Source: JAHEFT01 sp963700705
GTDB taxonomy: Bacteria; Pseudomonadota; Gammaproteobacteria; Xanthomonadales; SZUA-36
Direction: 5' to 3'
NCBI GenBank assembly: GCA_963700705.1
Contig: CAVOYQ010000009.1
Span: 124,001 to 188,000 of the forward strand
Length of the DNA stretch: 64,000 bases
A model generated the notes under the pieces. That model saw only the letters and a program-made list of their open reading frames with translations. It was not told where the DNA came from and searched no databases. The first letter of the stretch is position 1; every line of letters begins with the position of its first letter. The position numbers and the translations under genes were made by a program. Positions 9,285 through 17,997 of this stretch are shown piece by piece.

Positions 9285-11180
9285 ATGAGTAAAAAGCTTG
9301 GGGAACCTCTGATTAATTATGCACGGAGCGCGTTTCTGTCAAAAAAGCCGCAGGTCGTGCGCAGCGGGCCGAGTGGGCATAGCCATCGCTATGGCCGAGG
9401 CGGGCTGTGTGCGAGATGCGGCTTTTTTGGCGAAACCCAAACGGGACGGGCCTTTGCGGGCGCTCCGCCCCGTTTTGATTCGCTCATTGGGGACAACCCA
9501 ATCACGCTCATCAAAGCCGGACCGGAGCATCCCGCAAAGACGCCGTCGCGCCCGCGCAGAATTGATCAGAGGTCCCCTAGCACCATCCGGATCGGCCGGC
9601 GTTACCGTGCCAACCGGCTGGGGCCGGCATACGACGCCCTGGTGGTCGGTTCGGGAATCGGCGGGCTGACCACGGCGGCGTGCCTGGCCCGAATGGGCAA
9701 AAAAGTCTGCGTGCTGGAGCAGCACTATACCGCCGGCGGGTTCACCCACAGCTATGACCGGAACGGTTACGAGTGGGATGTCGGTGTTCACTACATCGGC
9801 GATATGGGCAGTGCGCGTACGATGGGACGCCGCCTGTTCGACCATGTCACCGATGGCGCATTGCAATGGGCGCCGATGGACGACCACTTCGACCGGATTT
9901 TCCTGGGGGATGAACATTACGACCTGGTGGCCGGGAAAAAAGCCTACCGGGATGCGCTGGTCGCTTCCTTCCCCGCGGAAGAAAAGGCCATCGATACCTA
10001 TCTGCAGTACATGCGATCCGTCAAGCAGGGTGTGCGGCTGTATGTGCTGAAAAAAGTGGCGCCCACCTGGGCCCGGGGCCTGGTTTCAAAGTGGCAGGCC
10101 CGTCAAACGCCGCCATATTTCAACCAGACCACCCGCAGCGTGCTGGAAAGCCTGACTTCGAACCAGAAACTGATCGCCGTTCTGACCGGCCAATGGGGCG
10201 ACAATGGCCTGCCGCCGGCGCAATCCAGTTTCATCATCCACAGCATGATCGCCCAGCATTACATGCATGGCGGTTACTACCCGGTCGGTGGCGCTTCGCG
10301 CATGGCTGAAACCATCATTCCGGTGATTCAGAAGGCCGGTGGCGAAGTGTTCACCTATGCATCGGTGGAAAAAATCCTGACGGACGAGAATGGTGTGCGC
10401 GGGGTGTTGATGGCGGATGGCAAAGAAATCCCGGCGCCGGTCGTGATCAGTGACGCGGGGGTGTTCAATACCTTTGAAACCCTGCTGGACGAAAGCACGC
10501 CCCAGCGCGCCGCCTACCTGCAACGGCTGGGCGGGGTCCGGCCATCCATGTCGAGCCTGTGCCTGTATATCGGTCTGCAGCACACGGCGGAAGAACTGGG
10601 GCTGCCAAAGACCAACCTGTGGATTTATCCCAGCGAGCATTACGAGGCCGACCTGGCGGCTTTCGGCGACGATATCGAGGCGGATTTTCCGCTGGTCTAC
10701 ATTTCATTTCCATCGGCCAAAGACCCCAGTTTCACGACCAGGTATCCCGGGCGGGCGACCATCGAGATCGTGGCGCCCGGCCCGCATTCCTGGTTTGAAC
10801 ACTGGGCGGACAAGCCCTGGGGCAAGCGCGGTGAAGACTACGAGGCTTTGAAGGAACGGCTATCGCAGCGGCTGTTGCAAAAGATGTATGAAAAGCTGCC
10901 TCAACTGGAAGGAAAAGTCGACTACCACGAGTTGTCGACATCCCTTTCCACTGATTATTTCTGCCGCTACCGGCAGGGCGAGATCTACGGCATCGACCAT
11001 ACGCCGGAGCGCTTCGAACAGGACTGGCTGAAACCGAAGACCGAAATCCCCGGCCTCTGGCTGACCGGCCAGGACGTGCTGACCTGCGGAGTGGTCGGGG
11101 CCATGGTCGGCGGATTGCTGACCGCCATTCAGCTGGGTGGTTTTAAAGGCATTCAGCTGGCCCGGAAGATGTTTTTCTGA
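9285..11180 (+). CDS. RetSat/CrtI-type FAD-dependent oxidoreductase with a MITE-like insertion in its 5' end
   Basis: From about residue 115 the protein is a typical phytoene-desaturase/all-trans-retinol 13,14-reductase relative: ALVVGSGIGGLTTAACLARM (dinucleotide fold), EQHYTAGGFTH, and a C-terminal WLTGQDVLTCGVVGAMVGG. Members usually begin a short distance before the Rossmann fold with a segment like IGRRYRANRLGPAYDA, which is present here at about residues 104-119. The first six codons (MSKKLG) also look like a native start, but about 92 codons between them are encoded by a repeat element (9301-9576). The frame stays open across it. Either the protein carries a foreign insert, or translation starts at a non-ATG codon after the element. 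Substrate unknown (carotenoid- or retinoid-like). Confidence 0.85.
   Translation: MSKKLGEPLINYARSAFLSKKPQVVRSGPSGHSHRYGRGGLCARCGFFGETQTGRAFAGAPPRFDSLIGDNPITLIKAGPEHPAKTPSRPRRIDQRSPSTIRIGRRYRANRLGPAYDALVVGSGIGGLTTAACLARMGKKVCVLEQHYTAGGFTHSYDRNGYEWDVGVHYIGDMGSARTMGRRLFDHVTDGALQWAPMDDHFDRIFLGDEHYDLVAGKKAYRDALVASFPAEEKAIDTYLQYMRSVKQGVRLYVLKKVAPTWARGLVSKWQARQTPPYFNQTTRSVLESLTSNQKLIAVLTGQWGDNGLPPAQSSFIIHSMIAQHYMHGGYYPVGGASRMAETIIPVIQKAGGEVFTYASVEKILTDENGVRGVLMADGKEIPAPVVISDAGVFNTFETLLDESTPQRAAYLQRLGGVRPSMSSLCLYIGLQHTAEELGLPKTNLWIYPSEHYEADLAAFGDDIEADFPLVYISFPSAKDPSFTTRYPGRATIEIVAPGPHSWFEHWADKPWGKRGEDYEALKERLSQRLLQKMYEKLPQLEGKVDYHELSTSLSTDYFCRYRQGEIYGIDHTPERFEQDWLKPKTEIPGLWLTGQDVLTCGVVGAMVGGLLTAIQLGGFKGIQLARKMFF
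9301..9576. mobile_element. MITE-like element with terminal inverted repeats
   Basis: The left end GGGAACCTCTGATTAATT and the reverse complement of the right end, GGGACCTCTGATCAATT, match with one gap and one mismatch. The flanking tetramers are CTTG (9297-9300) and CTAG (9577-9580), a near match that could be a 4-base target duplication of CTAG type, as IS5-family elements make. Inside is a long hairpin: arms 9340-9365 and 9404-9429 pair well around a loop with a nested GCATAGC/GCTATGG palindrome. No transposase is encoded. The element lies inside the coding start of the RetSat gene. Family assignment to IS5-like is tentative. Confidence 0.6.
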
Positions 11181-11254
11181 CGAGTTACGTCCAGCCTGCA
11201 AGTGCTTCCTTCAGATGCCCGTCAGCACCTCCATTGGCATAGCGGATTTTTCAG

Positions 11255-11608
11255 TCACAGGTCTTGATGTTTCAATACCGTCAGGCAGCCCAGGCCCACC
11301 AGCGCCAATCCCCCGAGCCTGGGCCAACCTGCGGGGACAAAAAACAGGATGGAGGCCCCGCCGATCACGACCATCATGAAAAGGGCCAGTTGCTTCACCT
11401 TCCGTCGCATACATTTGTTTCTTTCCCAGTCCCGCAGCGACGGGCCAAATAGTTCACTGTGCAAAAGCCAGCCATGCAGACGCGGGGAGGATTTGGCGAA
11501 ACAGGCTGCGGCAAGTAACACGAACGGGGTGGTCGGCAGGAGCGGCAGAACGACACCGATGCCGCCCAGCAAAAGAAAGAAGATACCCAGCGTGATCCAG
11601 AGGTACAA
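11255..11608 (-). CDS. ybaN: YbaN/DUF454 family inner-membrane protein
   Basis: A 117-residue membrane protein of the DUF454 family. It has the hallmarks LLGGIGVVLPLLPTTPFVLLAAACFAKSS, RLHGWLLHSELFGPSLRDWE and two C-terminal helices (LFMMVVIGGASILFF, LGGLALVGLGCLTVL). The start appears to be a TTG at 11608, seven bases past the upstream hydrolase stop, which suggests one transcript. Function is unknown; the family is small, membrane-embedded and widespread in proteobacteria. Confidence 0.8.
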   Translation of the reverse strand: MYLWITLGIFFLLLGGIGVVLPLLPTTPFVLLAAACFAKSSPRLHGWLLHSELFGPSLRDWERNKCMRRKVKQLALFMMVVIGGASILFFVPAGWPRLGGLALVGLGCLTVLKHQDL

Positions 11609-11614
11609 AATGTA

Positions 11615-12605
11615 TTACCGGTTGGACTTCATGGGCGTTGTGACATCAACCACCGTTTCAGCCGCTCCCTTGAGTTGGTCCAGCAACAGCGGATTGACCG
11701 TATCGGGCAATTCGTAGTGGGGCAGGTGCCCGGCACCATCAATCACGGTCAGGCGCGCCTGGGGAATGCGCTCCAGTACTTTTTCGCTGAGCTCGAAGTG
11801 GAACGGTCTGATCTTCCCTGCCCCAGAACAGGTGAACGGGTTTGCCTGAATCCCCCAGCTTTTCGTATTCGCCCAGGATGTCGGACCCTGGCCATTCCCT
11901 GATCGTCGAAAGTATGGCGCGACGGAATCCGCGATACTGCATCTGCTCCCGGAACCGTGACTCCCAGTCCGGAAAACGACCCTTGTCCTTGAAGTCGTCG
12001 GTCTGACCGGACGCCAGTTGCGGCATCAGGTAGACGTTGGCCAGGTACTCGCCGATGACCGGCCGGGTGAGCAGGGAGATGTCTTCCGCCGAAGGCGCAA
12101 CCACCATCGGGTCGAAAAGGATCAGGCGGCTGACCTTGTCCGGATGCCGGTTGGTAAAATAGGTCGAGACTGGCCCGCCCATCGAAAGACCGACCAGGTT
12201 GAACGGGGTGGTGACCTCGCAGCGCAGCGGTCAAGTGTTCCAGTTGGCCGGCAAAAAACGGAAAGTCGTAATCGGCGTCCGGCCGGTCGCTGTGGCCGCG
12301 TCCATACAGGTCGAATCGCAGCACGCGGTAACCGGCGGATACCAGGAACTCAAAGGTCGGGTCCCAGATATAAGCAGGGCACCGAAAACCCGTGCACCAG
12401 CACCACCATCTCGCCGTCTGTCGGGGCCTGCCAGTTCGTAGTGGACCACTCCCGAGGGCAATTCGATGAACGTTTCATCAAACCGGGCGCGCGTGGTCGC
12501 GTCCAGGTCAATATGCTCAGTATCGAAATAAAACCATGCCCCGGCCAGCAAAAGCCCGGTTATCACGATCAAGGCGGCGGTGATACGAATCAGGATTTTT
12601 ATCAT
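11615..12605 (-). pseudogene. alpha/beta hydrolase (several frame breaks)
   Basis: Pieces in three frames join into a hydrolase of about 328 residues. The N-terminus is a membrane anchor or signal (ILIRITAALIVITGLLLAGAWFYF). Later pieces give VVLVHGFSVP (oxyanion region), YIWDPTFEFLVSAGYRVLRFDLYGRGHSDRP, NLVGLSMGGPVSTYF (nucleophile elbow GLSMGG) and PVHLFWGREDQTVP (acid region), ending in GAGHLPHYE with the catalytic His. At least four single-base corrections are needed (near 12425, 12375, 12220 and 11812), mostly runs of C or G one base too long. The catalytic triad survives in the reconstructed protein, so the breaks may be sequence errors. Substrate unknown. Confidence 0.75.
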
Positions 12606-12735
12606 CGGTGCATTTTAGGCGATTGGCGGCTTTAGATGGGTAAATTCGAAAATTGAGACGGTTGAGTTAATTGCTTACAGATACTTGCAGTAAGTACCGG
12701 TGCCCGATGGACTGAAGCCTTGTTAAAAAAGCGGG

Positions 12736-12921
12736 GTGAAGGTCAGAGAAGTCATTAAACAAATACAAAAAGATGGCTGGGAGCAAGTCAGGGTGAATGG
12801 GAGCCATCGACAATTTCACCACACGGAAAAGCCTGGTACGGTCACCGTCGCAGGGAAACTCAGTTTGGAAGTGCCTCCAGGCACGCTGAAAAACATCCTA
12901 AAACAGGCTGGTTTGAAGTAG
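12736..12921 (+). CDS. hicA: HicA-type mRNA interferase toxin
   Basis: A 61-residue protein with a GTG start at 12736. MKVREVIKQIQKDGWEQVRVNGSHRQF followed by VTVAGKLSLEVPPGTLKNILKQAG is the standard HicA (YcfA-type) dsRBD-like toxin, with the catalytic His in NGSHRQF. HicA cleaves mRNA without codon preference in most studied cases. hicB follows after nine bases. Confidence 0.92.
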   Translation: MKVREVIKQIQKDGWEQVRVNGSHRQFHHTEKPGTVTVAGKLSLEVPPGTLKNILKQAGLK

Positions 12922-12930
12922 GATAAAGGA

Positions 12931-13143
12931 ATGCAATACGCGGTAGTCATTGAAGAAGGCCCAAAAACTTTTGGAGCATACGTTCCGGATCTTCCTGGTT
13001 GTATCGCCGTGGCTGAATCAAGGGCTGAAGTAATTCAGCTTATTCAAGAAGCGATCGCATTTCACCTTCAGGGTTTGAAAGAGCAAGGCGAACGTATTCC
13101 CCCTCCTTCGTCATCGGTCGAAATTGTCAACGTCGCCGCGTAA
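12931..13143 (+). CDS. hicB: HicB-type antitoxin
   Basis: A 70-residue protein with the HicB partial RNase-H fold (YAVVIEEGPKTFGAYVPDLPGCIAVAESRAEVIQLIQEAI). It matches the short HicB-like subfamily that ends soon after the fold (GERIPPPSSSVEIVNV) and lacks the C-terminal DNA-binding domain of longer HicB proteins, so autoregulation may be weak or need the HicA complex. Order toxin-antitoxin is normal for hicAB. Confidence 0.9.
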   Translation: MQYAVVIEEGPKTFGAYVPDLPGCIAVAESRAEVIQLIQEAIAFHLQGLKEQGERIPPPSSSVEIVNVAA

Positions 13144-13287
13144 CATCAGTTGACCACTCTTTCAGCGCCTGCATATCACTCCCTTGCGACGCTTTTCTTC
13201 TGCTTTACGTCTTAGCTTGAGAACGTGGAAACCTGGCAGTCCAGGAATTCATTTCTTCTCTCAACAGATTTTTAAGGAGATACAAGA

Positions 13288-13737
13288 ATGACAAAACTGT
13301 TAATTAACCTGGTAGCCGTTGCGATTTTCATGGCGGGCGCGATGACCGTTACTGCCGGCGTACCGGAAGATGAAACCACGATGGTCATCGCCCTGAGCAC
13401 CGATGATTTCGACTTGCCGGAAACCGACATCAGCCACCTGGCTATCGGTGATGCCGAGACAATTCACACCGAAAGCGGCAAGACCATTGACCTGCTCCGC
13501 ACTGAAGAAGGCGTTGAAATCTATGTTGACGGGGAATTACTGAAGCCCGGGCTTGGCGACCTTCACGACGGACATGCGGTCATCCGCCACGATGTGGAGG
13601 TGATTTGTGAAAGTGAAGGTGAATGCGAAGAAACGGTATGGGTGACGGATGAAGACGGCATCGATCCGGAGGCGCATCACGCGGGCGCTCACCATGAAAA
13701 AATCATCGTGATCGAAAAAGAAATCGAAACCCAATAA
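13288..13737 (+). CDS. small secreted acidic protein, unknown function
   Basis: A 149-residue protein with a Sec signal (MTKLLINLVAVAIFMAGAMTVTAG, cleavage about residue 24). The mature part is strongly acidic and contains several His near the C-terminus (DPEAHHAGAHHEKIIVIEKE) and one Cys pair (VICESEGECEE). These could bind metal, but no family is recognised. A good ribosome site (TTAAGGAGA) precedes the ATG and a strong terminator follows, so it is a single-gene unit. Confidence 0.7.
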   Translation: MTKLLINLVAVAIFMAGAMTVTAGVPEDETTMVIALSTDDFDLPETDISHLAIGDAETIHTESGKTIDLLRTEEGVEIYVDGELLKPGLGDLHDGHAVIRHDVEVICESEGECEETVWVTDEDGIDPEAHHAGAHHEKIIVIEKEIETQ

Positions 13738-13751
13738 GCAGATCCACCGAC

Positions 13752-13790
13752 AACGCCCCGCCGGTGGAAACCGGCGGGGCGTTCTATTTT
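13752..13790 (+). terminator. strong rho-independent terminator
   Basis: A perfect 14-bp stem (13752-13765 with 13770-13783, core CGCCCCGCCGGT) with a GGAA tetraloop is followed by CTATTTT. It ends the small secreted protein gene. The A run at 13791-13796 lies beyond the T tract and does not directly adjoin the stem, so reverse-direction activity is doubtful. Confidence 0.85.
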
Positions 13791-13897
13791 AAAAAACAGC
13801 TTTCGGGTGGCGAGGTTCCTTTAAAATACACTTAGCCCCGGTCAAAAGTTGCCCGCCCGATGAAATTCAAAATCAAAGCCCTGCTGGTAACGCCCGG

Positions 13898-15103
13898 ATG
13901 AAGGACGATTCCCGGTTAAACGGGCAAACCGGCCTGGGCGAGTTCGTCGCGCTGATGGCATTCACGATGTCACTGGTCGCCCTGAGCATCGATGCCATGT
14001 TGCCGGCCTTTGCCGACATGGCACGGGATTTACAGGTAGTCGCCGCCAACGATATCCAGTTGGTGATTTCCGTGCTGTTCGCGGGGTTGGCCATCGGTCA
14101 GCTTTTTTATGGCCCGTTGTCTGACTCGACAGGCCGCAAGCCCGCCATCTATACCGGTTTCGCCTTGTTCATACTGGGCTCCCTGCTGTCCATGGTGTCT
14201 ACAGACTACGGGTTGATGCTGGCCGGACGGTTCTTGCAGGGGTTCGGCGCCGCGGGTCCAAGGACGGTATCCGTTGCACTGATCCGGGACCGCTTCCACG
14301 GTTCCGAAATGGCGCGTGTCATGTCGTTCATCATGACGGTGTTCATCCTGGTGCCGATTTTTGCCCCGGCGCTGGGCCAGGTCATCCTGATTTTTGCCGG
14401 TTGGCGCACCATTTTTGCCGTCTTCATCGTGCTCGCCGTGATGACCGTGGTGTGGCTGGGTCTGAGGCAGCCGGAAACACTGGAAAAAGTCGATCGCAAA
14501 CCCTTTACGCTGCGGAATGTGGCCACTGCGTTCTTTGTCGTTATCCGGTGCCGCCCCACCGTTGTTTACACGCTGGTTTCAGGCTGCGTGTCCGGCGCTT
14601 TTTTGAGCTACCTCAACACCAGTCAGCAGATTTTCCAGGTGCAGTACAGCCTGGGCAGGTTGTTTCCGCTGTATTTCAGCATCCTGGCTTTTTCGGTGGG
14701 CCTGGCTTCCCTGCTCAATGGCAGGTTGGTGATGCGCCTGGGAATGCATACCCTGGCCAACCGGGCGCTGTTCCTGATGACCTTGCTCGCCTGGCTATTT
14801 TTGGCCCTTGCCGGGTGGTTCGATGGCCATCCACCCCTTTGGATGTTCATGTCGATTTGCTTTGTGCTGTTTTTCTGCATTGGCATACTGTTCGGCAACC
14901 TCAACTCGATCGCCATGGAGCCGCTCGGACACGTGGCCGGGACCGCCGCATCGGTGATTGGTTCGACCACAACGCTGCTGGCTGCAGGGCTTGGTTTTCT
15001 GATTGGCCGGGCTTACGATGGTTCGTTATTACCTGTCGCGCTTGGATTTGTTAGCCTGACCACGATTTCCCTGCTGATGACGACGAGATTGGAGAATAAG
15101 TAA
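13898..15103 (+). CDS. Bcr/CflA-type MFS multidrug transporter
   Basis: A 401-residue, 12-helix major facilitator. The loop motif GQLFYGPLSDSTGRKPAIYTG and the SLVALSIDAMLPAFADMARDLQV start are characteristic of the drug/H+ antiporter Bcr/CflA subfamily, as is GRFLQGFGAAGPRTVSVALIRDRF. It probably exports small toxic compounds. The gene precedes cysD by 20 bases, so it may be co-transcribed with the sulfate-activation genes, though no functional link is evident. Confidence 0.88.
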   Translation: MKDDSRLNGQTGLGEFVALMAFTMSLVALSIDAMLPAFADMARDLQVVAANDIQLVISVLFAGLAIGQLFYGPLSDSTGRKPAIYTGFALFILGSLLSMVSTDYGLMLAGRFLQGFGAAGPRTVSVALIRDRFHGSEMARVMSFIMTVFILVPIFAPALGQVILIFAGWRTIFAVFIVLAVMTVVWLGLRQPETLEKVDRKPFTLRNVATAFFVVIRCRPTVVYTLVSGCVSGAFLSYLNTSQQIFQVQYSLGRLFPLYFSILAFSVGLASLLNGRLVMRLGMHTLANRALFLMTLLAWLFLALAGWFDGHPPLWMFMSICFVLFFCIGILFGNLNSIAMEPLGHVAGTAASVIGSTTTLLAAGLGFLIGRAYDGSLLPVALGFVSLTTISLLMTTRLENK

Positions 15104-15123
15104 TTGCTTACCCGGAGTAGTAC

Positions 15124-16027
15124 GTGAACGGCTATAACCTGTCGCACCTGAAGCAACTGGAAGCGGAGAGCATCCACATCATCAGGGAAGTCGCCGCTGA
15201 GTTCGATAACCCGGTGATGCTGTATTCGATCGGCAAGGATTCCTCCGTGATGCTGCATCTGGCCCACAAGGCTTTTGCTCCCGGCAGAATTCCGTTTCCG
15301 TTGCTGCACGTCGATACGCAGTGGAAATTCCGCGAGATGTACCGGTTTCGCCAGTTGATGGCTGAAAAATACCAGGTGGATATCAAGGTCTGGATCAACC
15401 CGGAAGGCAAAGACCAGGTGAGCCCGTTTTCGCATGGCTCCGAAAAACACACGCAGATCATGAAAACCGAGGGGCTCAAGCAGGCGCTGGACCATTACGG
15501 CTTCGATGCGGCCTTTGGCGGCGCCCGCCGGGACGAGGAAAAAAGCCGGGCCAAGGAGCGGGTTTACAGCTTTCGCAACGAATTCCACCAGTGGGACCCG
15601 AAGAACCAGCGTCCGGAACTGTGGAATCTCTACAACGCCAAGATCAACAAGGGTGAATCGATCCGGGTGTTCCCGCTTTCCAACTGGACTGAACTCGATA
15701 TCTGGCTGTACCTGCTACGCGAGGATATTCCGATCGTGCCTCTTTATCTTGCCGCGGAGCGCCCGGTGGTGAAGCGGGGTGGCTGTGTTCATCATGGTCG
15801 ACGATGACCGCCTGCCACTCGAACCGGGTGAGCAACCGGTGATGAAAAAGGTCCGTTTCCGCACACTGGGTTGCTACCCGCTGACCGGCGCGGTCGAATC
15901 GAATGCCGAAACCCTGGAGGAAATTGTCCAGGAAATGCTGCTGACCACCACGTCGGAGCGCCAGGGCCGGATGATCGATGACGATAATTCTTCGATGGAA
16001 GACAAGAAAAAGGACGGTTATTTCTGA
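15124..16027 (+). CDS. cysD: sulfate adenylyltransferase subunit 2 (one frame break)
   Basis: About 300 residues after correction. The first part has the ATP pyrophosphatase loop SIGKDSSVMLHLA and the family blocks LLHVDTQWKFREMYRFR, GGARRDEEKSRAKER and NWTELDIWLYLLREDIPIVPLY. The frame breaks near 15778 (one extra base in CGGGGTGGCTGTG) and resumes as VFIMVDDDRLPLEPGE, RFRTLGCYPLTGAVES and TTTSERQGRMIDDD to a TGA at 16027 that overlaps the cysNC start (TGATG). CysD with CysN makes adenosine 5'-phosphosulfate from ATP and sulfate. Since the rest of the operon is intact, a sequence error is the likeliest cause of the break. Confidence 0.93.
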
Positions 16028-17997
16028 TGGGCGGCACAAACTACAGAATCCCCGAAGAAAGCCTGATTCGTTCGGACATCAGCGAATACCTGGAGCGCCA
16101 TGAATCCAAGGACCTGCTGCGCCTGCTGACCTGTGGCTCGGTGGACGACGGCAAATCCACGCTGATCGGCCGCTTGCTGTATGACAGCCACATGATCTAT
16201 GAAGACCAGTTGGAAAAGGTGGCGAAGGACTCGAAGATTTTCGGCACCACCGATGACGGCTTCGACCCGGCCCTGCTGACGGATGGCCTCAGGGCCGAAC
16301 GCGAGCAGGGCATCACGATCGACGTGGCTTATCGTTATTTTTCAACGGACAAGCGCAAATTCATCATTGCCGACTGTCCGGGCCATGAGCAGTACACGCG
16401 CAACATGGCGACCGGCGCTTCCAACTGCAACCTGGCCGTGATCCTGATCGATGCCCGCTCCGGGGTGATTTCACAGACCCGCCGGCACAGTTTCATCTGT
16501 TCGCTGCTGGGCATCAAGCACGTGGTCGTGGCCGTCAACAAGATGGACCTGGTCGGTTGGTCGGAGGAAATATACGATCAGATCCTGCGCGACTACAATT
16601 CGTTCGTCGCCCGTCTGAATTTTTCCGACATCCACTTCATTCCGATGTCCGCCCTGCGGGGCGACAACGTCGTGGAGCACAGCCGGAACCTGACCTGGTA
16701 CGAGGGCCCGACTTTCCTGCATCACCTGGAAAGCCTGAACATCGCCACCGACCGCAACCTGATCGACATGCGGTTGCCGGTCCAGTACGTGCTGCGGCCA
16801 AACCTGGACTTCCGTGGGTTCAGCGGAACCCTGGCTTCGGGCGTTCTGCGCACCGGCGACGCCGTTGCCAGCCTGCCGTCCCGGCGGGAATCGAAGATCC
16901 GGAAGATCTTCGGACCGGATGGCGAAGTGGCGGAGGCTTTTTGCCCGATGGCCATAACCGTGACACTCGAAGACGAGATCGACGTGTCACGCGGCAATAT
17001 GCTCGTGCCGGTCAACAACATGCCGCACGTCGGCAATGAATTCGAAGCCATGGTGGTCTGGATGCATGAAGATCCCGCCCGGGAGGGCTCGAGTTACCTG
17101 GTCAAGCACTGCAGCAGCATGGTCCCGGGTGTTCTGTCCAGGATACGTTATAAAGTTGATGTAAATACTATGCAGCGCGATAAAAACCTGGATAAAGAAC
17201 AGGTTACTACTGATTTCTTGAATCTGAATGAGATTGGCCGCTGCCATATCACGTTGCACCGGCCGATCGCTTTCGACCCCTACGACCGCAATCGTGCGAC
17301 CGGCGCGTTCATCATCGTTGACCGTTTGACCAACGTGACCATCGGCGCCGGGATGATCGTCGACCGGATCGTTTCCAGGTCCGGTCGGACGCAGCGCCCG
17401 GTCAGTCAGAATATCGTAAGGTCCAGCAGCCTGGTCAGCGCCGCGGACCGGCGGGCCCTGATGGGCCAGCAGGGCGCGACGATCTGGCTCACCGGCCTGA
17501 GCGCCTCCGGCAAGTCGACCATTGCCCGGCAACTTGAAAAGCGACTCATCGAGCGGGGTAATGCCTGTTACATCCTGGACGGTGACAACGTTCGCCACGG
17601 GCTCAACCGGGATCTCGGTTTTTCGATGGAAGACCGCCAGGAAAATATACGCCGCATTGCCGAGGTCGCCGCGCTGATGAACGATGCGGGCGTGATCGTC
17701 GTTACGGCATTCATTTCGCCGTACCGGCAGGACCGGCGTTCCGCCCGCGAGGTGATCGGGGACCGGGCTTTTGTAGAGGCTTTCGTCGACACCCCGATCG
17801 AAGTGTGTGAGCAACGTGACCCCAAGGGCCTGTACAAGAAAGCGAGGGCCGGGGAGATCCGGCAATTTACCGGCGTCAGTGATGTGTACGAACCGCCCGA
17901 AAAGCCCGAAATCACGCTCCCCACGGCTTCATTGTCACCATCGGAAGCGGCCGACCTGATCATTGATGATCTGCAAAGCCGGGGAATCATTGGCTGA
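16027..17997 (+). CDS. cysNC: bifunctional sulfate adenylyltransferase subunit 1 / adenylylsulfate kinase
   Basis: A 656-residue fusion. The CysN GTPase half has G1 GSVDDGKST (about residue 36), G3 DCPGHEQY, G4 NKMD, and beta-barrel domains up to about residue 450. The CysC half begins around 470, with the P-loop GLSASGKST (about residue 487), DGDNVRHGLNRDLGFS and AFISPYRQDR. CysN activates the CysD reaction with GTP; CysC phosphorylates APS to PAPS. The start overlaps the cysD stop and the stop overlaps the DUF389 gene start, both as TGATG. A patch around 17155-17225 is richer in A/T codons than the rest of the gene. Confidence 0.95.
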   Translation: MGGTNYRIPEESLIRSDISEYLERHESKDLLRLLTCGSVDDGKSTLIGRLLYDSHMIYEDQLEKVAKDSKIFGTTDDGFDPALLTDGLRAEREQGITIDVAYRYFSTDKRKFIIADCPGHEQYTRNMATGASNCNLAVILIDARSGVISQTRRHSFICSLLGIKHVVVAVNKMDLVGWSEEIYDQILRDYNSFVARLNFSDIHFIPMSALRGDNVVEHSRNLTWYEGPTFLHHLESLNIATDRNLIDMRLPVQYVLRPNLDFRGFSGTLASGVLRTGDAVASLPSRRESKIRKIFGPDGEVAEAFCPMAITVTLEDEIDVSRGNMLVPVNNMPHVGNEFEAMVVWMHEDPAREGSSYLVKHCSSMVPGVLSRIRYKVDVNTMQRDKNLDKEQVTTDFLNLNEIGRCHITLHRPIAFDPYDRNRATGAFIIVDRLTNVTIGAGMIVDRIVSRSGRTQRPVSQNIVRSSSLVSAADRRALMGQQGATIWLTGLSASGKSTIARQLEKRLIERGNACYILDGDNVRHGLNRDLGFSMEDRQENIRRIAEVAALMNDAGVIVVTAFISPYRQDRRSAREVIGDRAFVEAFVDTPIEVCEQRDPKGLYKKARAGEIRQFTGVSDVYEPPEKPEITLPTASLSPSEAADLIIDDLQSRGIIG

